A DNA stretch of 16,005 nucleotides from contig NZ_JBDSLS010000187.1 of the NCBI RefSeq assembly GCF_039916245.1, forward strand, positions 1-16,005. The letters run 5' to 3'. Shown one piece after another: positions 15,238 through 16,005 of the stretch (the stretch's first letter is position 1; each line of letters opens with the position of its first letter). The notes below the pieces were generated by a model, which saw only the letters and a program-made list of their open reading frames with translations, had not been told where the DNA came from and ran no database searches. The DNA comes from Gelidibacter sp039916245. Lineage in GTDB: Bacteria; Bacteroidota; Bacteroidia; Flavobacteriales; Flavobacteriaceae. Made by a program: the position numbers and the translations under genes.

Positions 15238-15272
15238 TTTGGTTTTATATTCTTTAAATTATAATATTTTTG
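15238..15272 (+). promoter_or_regulatory. Putative hisS promoter
   Basis: An exact TATTTTTG (15265-15272), followed by CA as at rpsF, lies 23 bases after TTTG (15238-15241). The spacing is at the long end of the accepted range. It predicts a 5' leader of about 150 bases carrying two of the dispersed repeats. Confidence 0.4.
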
Positions 15273-15406
15273 CAAGAAGTAGAATATAAATTGAGATTCC
15301 CGTCGAAGTTTATCTTGAGCATTACTGAAATGAAAATATTTTTTCATTGAAAGTACCTTGTGACACAAGTCGAAAGACAGGAATTAAGACACTAATTTTA
15401 AAGAGA

Positions 15407-15424
15407 TTCCCACCGTCGTGGGAA
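15407..15424. repeat. Hairpin immediately before the hisS start
   Basis: TTCCCAC (15407-15413) and GTGGGAA (15418-15424) form a perfect 7-bp GC-rich stem with a CGTC loop, ending 6 bases before the ATG. It belongs to the same repeat type as 15167-15190. Confidence 0.75.
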
Positions 15425-15430
15425 GTGAAC

Positions 15431-16005
15431 ATGGCAAAAAAACCAAGTATCCCAAAAGGGACGAGAGATTTCAATCCGGAAGAAGTTGCAAAACGCAACT
15501 ATATTTTTAATACCATACGTCAGAATTTTGAACGTTTCGGATTTCAACCTATTGAAACCCCAAGCTTTGAAAATTCAGAAACCTTAATGGGTAAATATGG
15601 TGATGAAGGTGATCGTCTGATTTTTAAGATTTTGAATTCTGGTGACTTTTTAAGTAAAGCCGATCAAAAAGCTTACGAGACTAAAGATTCCAATAAGATA
15701 ACCGCTTCTATTTCAGAAAAAGCACTCCGTTACGATCTTACAGTTCCATTTGCAAGATATGTGGTGCAACATCAAAACGAAATTGAATTTCCATTCAAGC
15801 GCTATCAAATCCAACCTGTTTGGAGGGCTGACCGTCCTCAGAAAGGCCGCTTTAGAGAGTTTTTTCAATGTGATGCTGATGTGGTAGGATCCACATCGTT
15901 ATGGCAGGAAGTGGAATTTGTCCAATTATATGATGCGGTATTCACCGCCTTAAAATTGGAAGGCGTGACCATCAAAATCAATAACCGCAAAATTTTATCG
16001 GGAAT
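15431..16005 (+). CDS. hisS: Histidyl-tRNA synthetase, 5' part (3' truncated by the window)
   Basis: HisRS charges tRNA-His with histidine using ATP. The frame from the ATG at 15431 stays open to the right edge and gives 191 residues: MAKKPSIPKGTRDFNPEE at the start (the PKGTRD signature), LRYDLTVPFARY at 99-110, and class II motif 2 within WRADRPQKGRFREFFQCDAD at 131-150 (the arginine that binds ATP and histidine carboxylate is in RFREF). The remaining roughly 270 residues, with the second histidine motif, motif 3 and the anticodon domain, lie outside. The short insertion ILNSGDFLSKADQKAYETK at 67-85 is a pattern I associate with Bacteroidota enzymes. A hairpin repeat lies directly upstream of the start. 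Confidence 0.96.
   Translation, partial: MAKKPSIPKGTRDFNPEEVAKRNYIFNTIRQNFERFGFQPIETPSFENSETLMGKYGDEGDRLIFKILNSGDFLSKADQKAYETKDSNKITASISEKALRYDLTVPFARYVVQHQNEIEFPFKRYQIQPVWRADRPQKGRFREFFQCDADVVGSTSLWQEVEFVQLYDAVFTALKLEGVTIKINNRKILSG

Larger units (their letters stand above)
14980..15430. other. Repeat-rich divergent spacer between the permease and hisS
   Basis: No gene is seen. Recognisable pieces are a CCCGCAGA direct repeat (15079-15086 and 15098-15105, around TTTCGCTGATG), three related CCGTCG-type elements (15167-15190, 15296-15306, 15407-15424), a decayed TTATCTTGAGCATTACTGAA word (15309-15328) and the hisS promoter candidate. These look like dispersed non-coding repeats. Short open frames on the minus strand here have no coding character. 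Confidence 0.65.

Noticed and set aside
14560..15368. Short open frames on both strands in and after the permease 5' end
   Set aside because: They are shadows of the permease or lie over dispersed repeats, with no start context or family likeness.
1..16005. A novel defence, secretion or biosynthetic gene system
   Set aside because: Every intact gene except the DUF6495-like, YihY-like and adhesin genes has a clear housekeeping or transport role, and these three do not form a cluster with each other.

Overview
The window is chromosomal DNA from a low-GC Bacteroidota, almost certainly a member of the Flavobacteriaceae. The evidence is a giant surface protein with a type IX secretion (T9SS) C-terminal sorting domain, TAnnTTTG-type promoters, an rpsF-rpsR-rplI cluster without ssb, the long 98-residue form of bS18, a DUF6495-type protein downstream of rplI, and dispersed non-coding repeats of a style common in marine flavobacteria. 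I cannot call the genus.

Layout. (1) 2-4222: 3' part of a very large secreted adhesin-like gene, with Ig/HYR-like repeats, a lamin-tail-like domain nested inside one repeat, two 240-residue modules in tandem and a T9SS tail. A clear terminator follows. (2) 4275-5117: no intact gene; it holds a decayed IS1595-family transposase on the minus strand. (3) 5118-10003: housekeeping genes, with rlmH on the minus strand, divergent from a tight nadC-yihY-priA unit. (4) 10004-10234: an 81-bp tandem repeat containing two hairpins, between convergent priA and a LytTR response regulator. (5) 10235-12300: the LytTR regulator diverges from the ribosomal operon rpsF-rpsR-rplI. The shared control region has recognisable promoters and two related inverted repeats; the operon ends in a terminator. 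(6) 12313-12786: a DUF6495-like gene whose 3' end is the first copy of a roughly 250-bp tandem repeat array. (7) 12787-13737: gene-free repeat mosaic. (8) 13738-14979: a MacB/FtsX-type ABC permease on the minus strand. (9) 14980-15430: repeat-rich spacer carrying the probable hisS promoter. (10) 15431 to the right edge: the 5' part of hisS.

The genes are mostly translation and maintenance functions: ribosome modification, ribosomal proteins, histidyl-tRNA charging, NAD synthesis and replication restart. The accessory parts are the adhesin, the dead transposase and the repeat-filled spacers. I see no defence system, CRISPR array, prophage, rRNA or tRNA. The most interesting material is non-coding: a repeat array that has captured the end of a gene, paired operators-like inverted repeats at rpsF, and a hairpin that ends six bases before the hisS start codon. 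No convincing undescribed multi-gene system is present.
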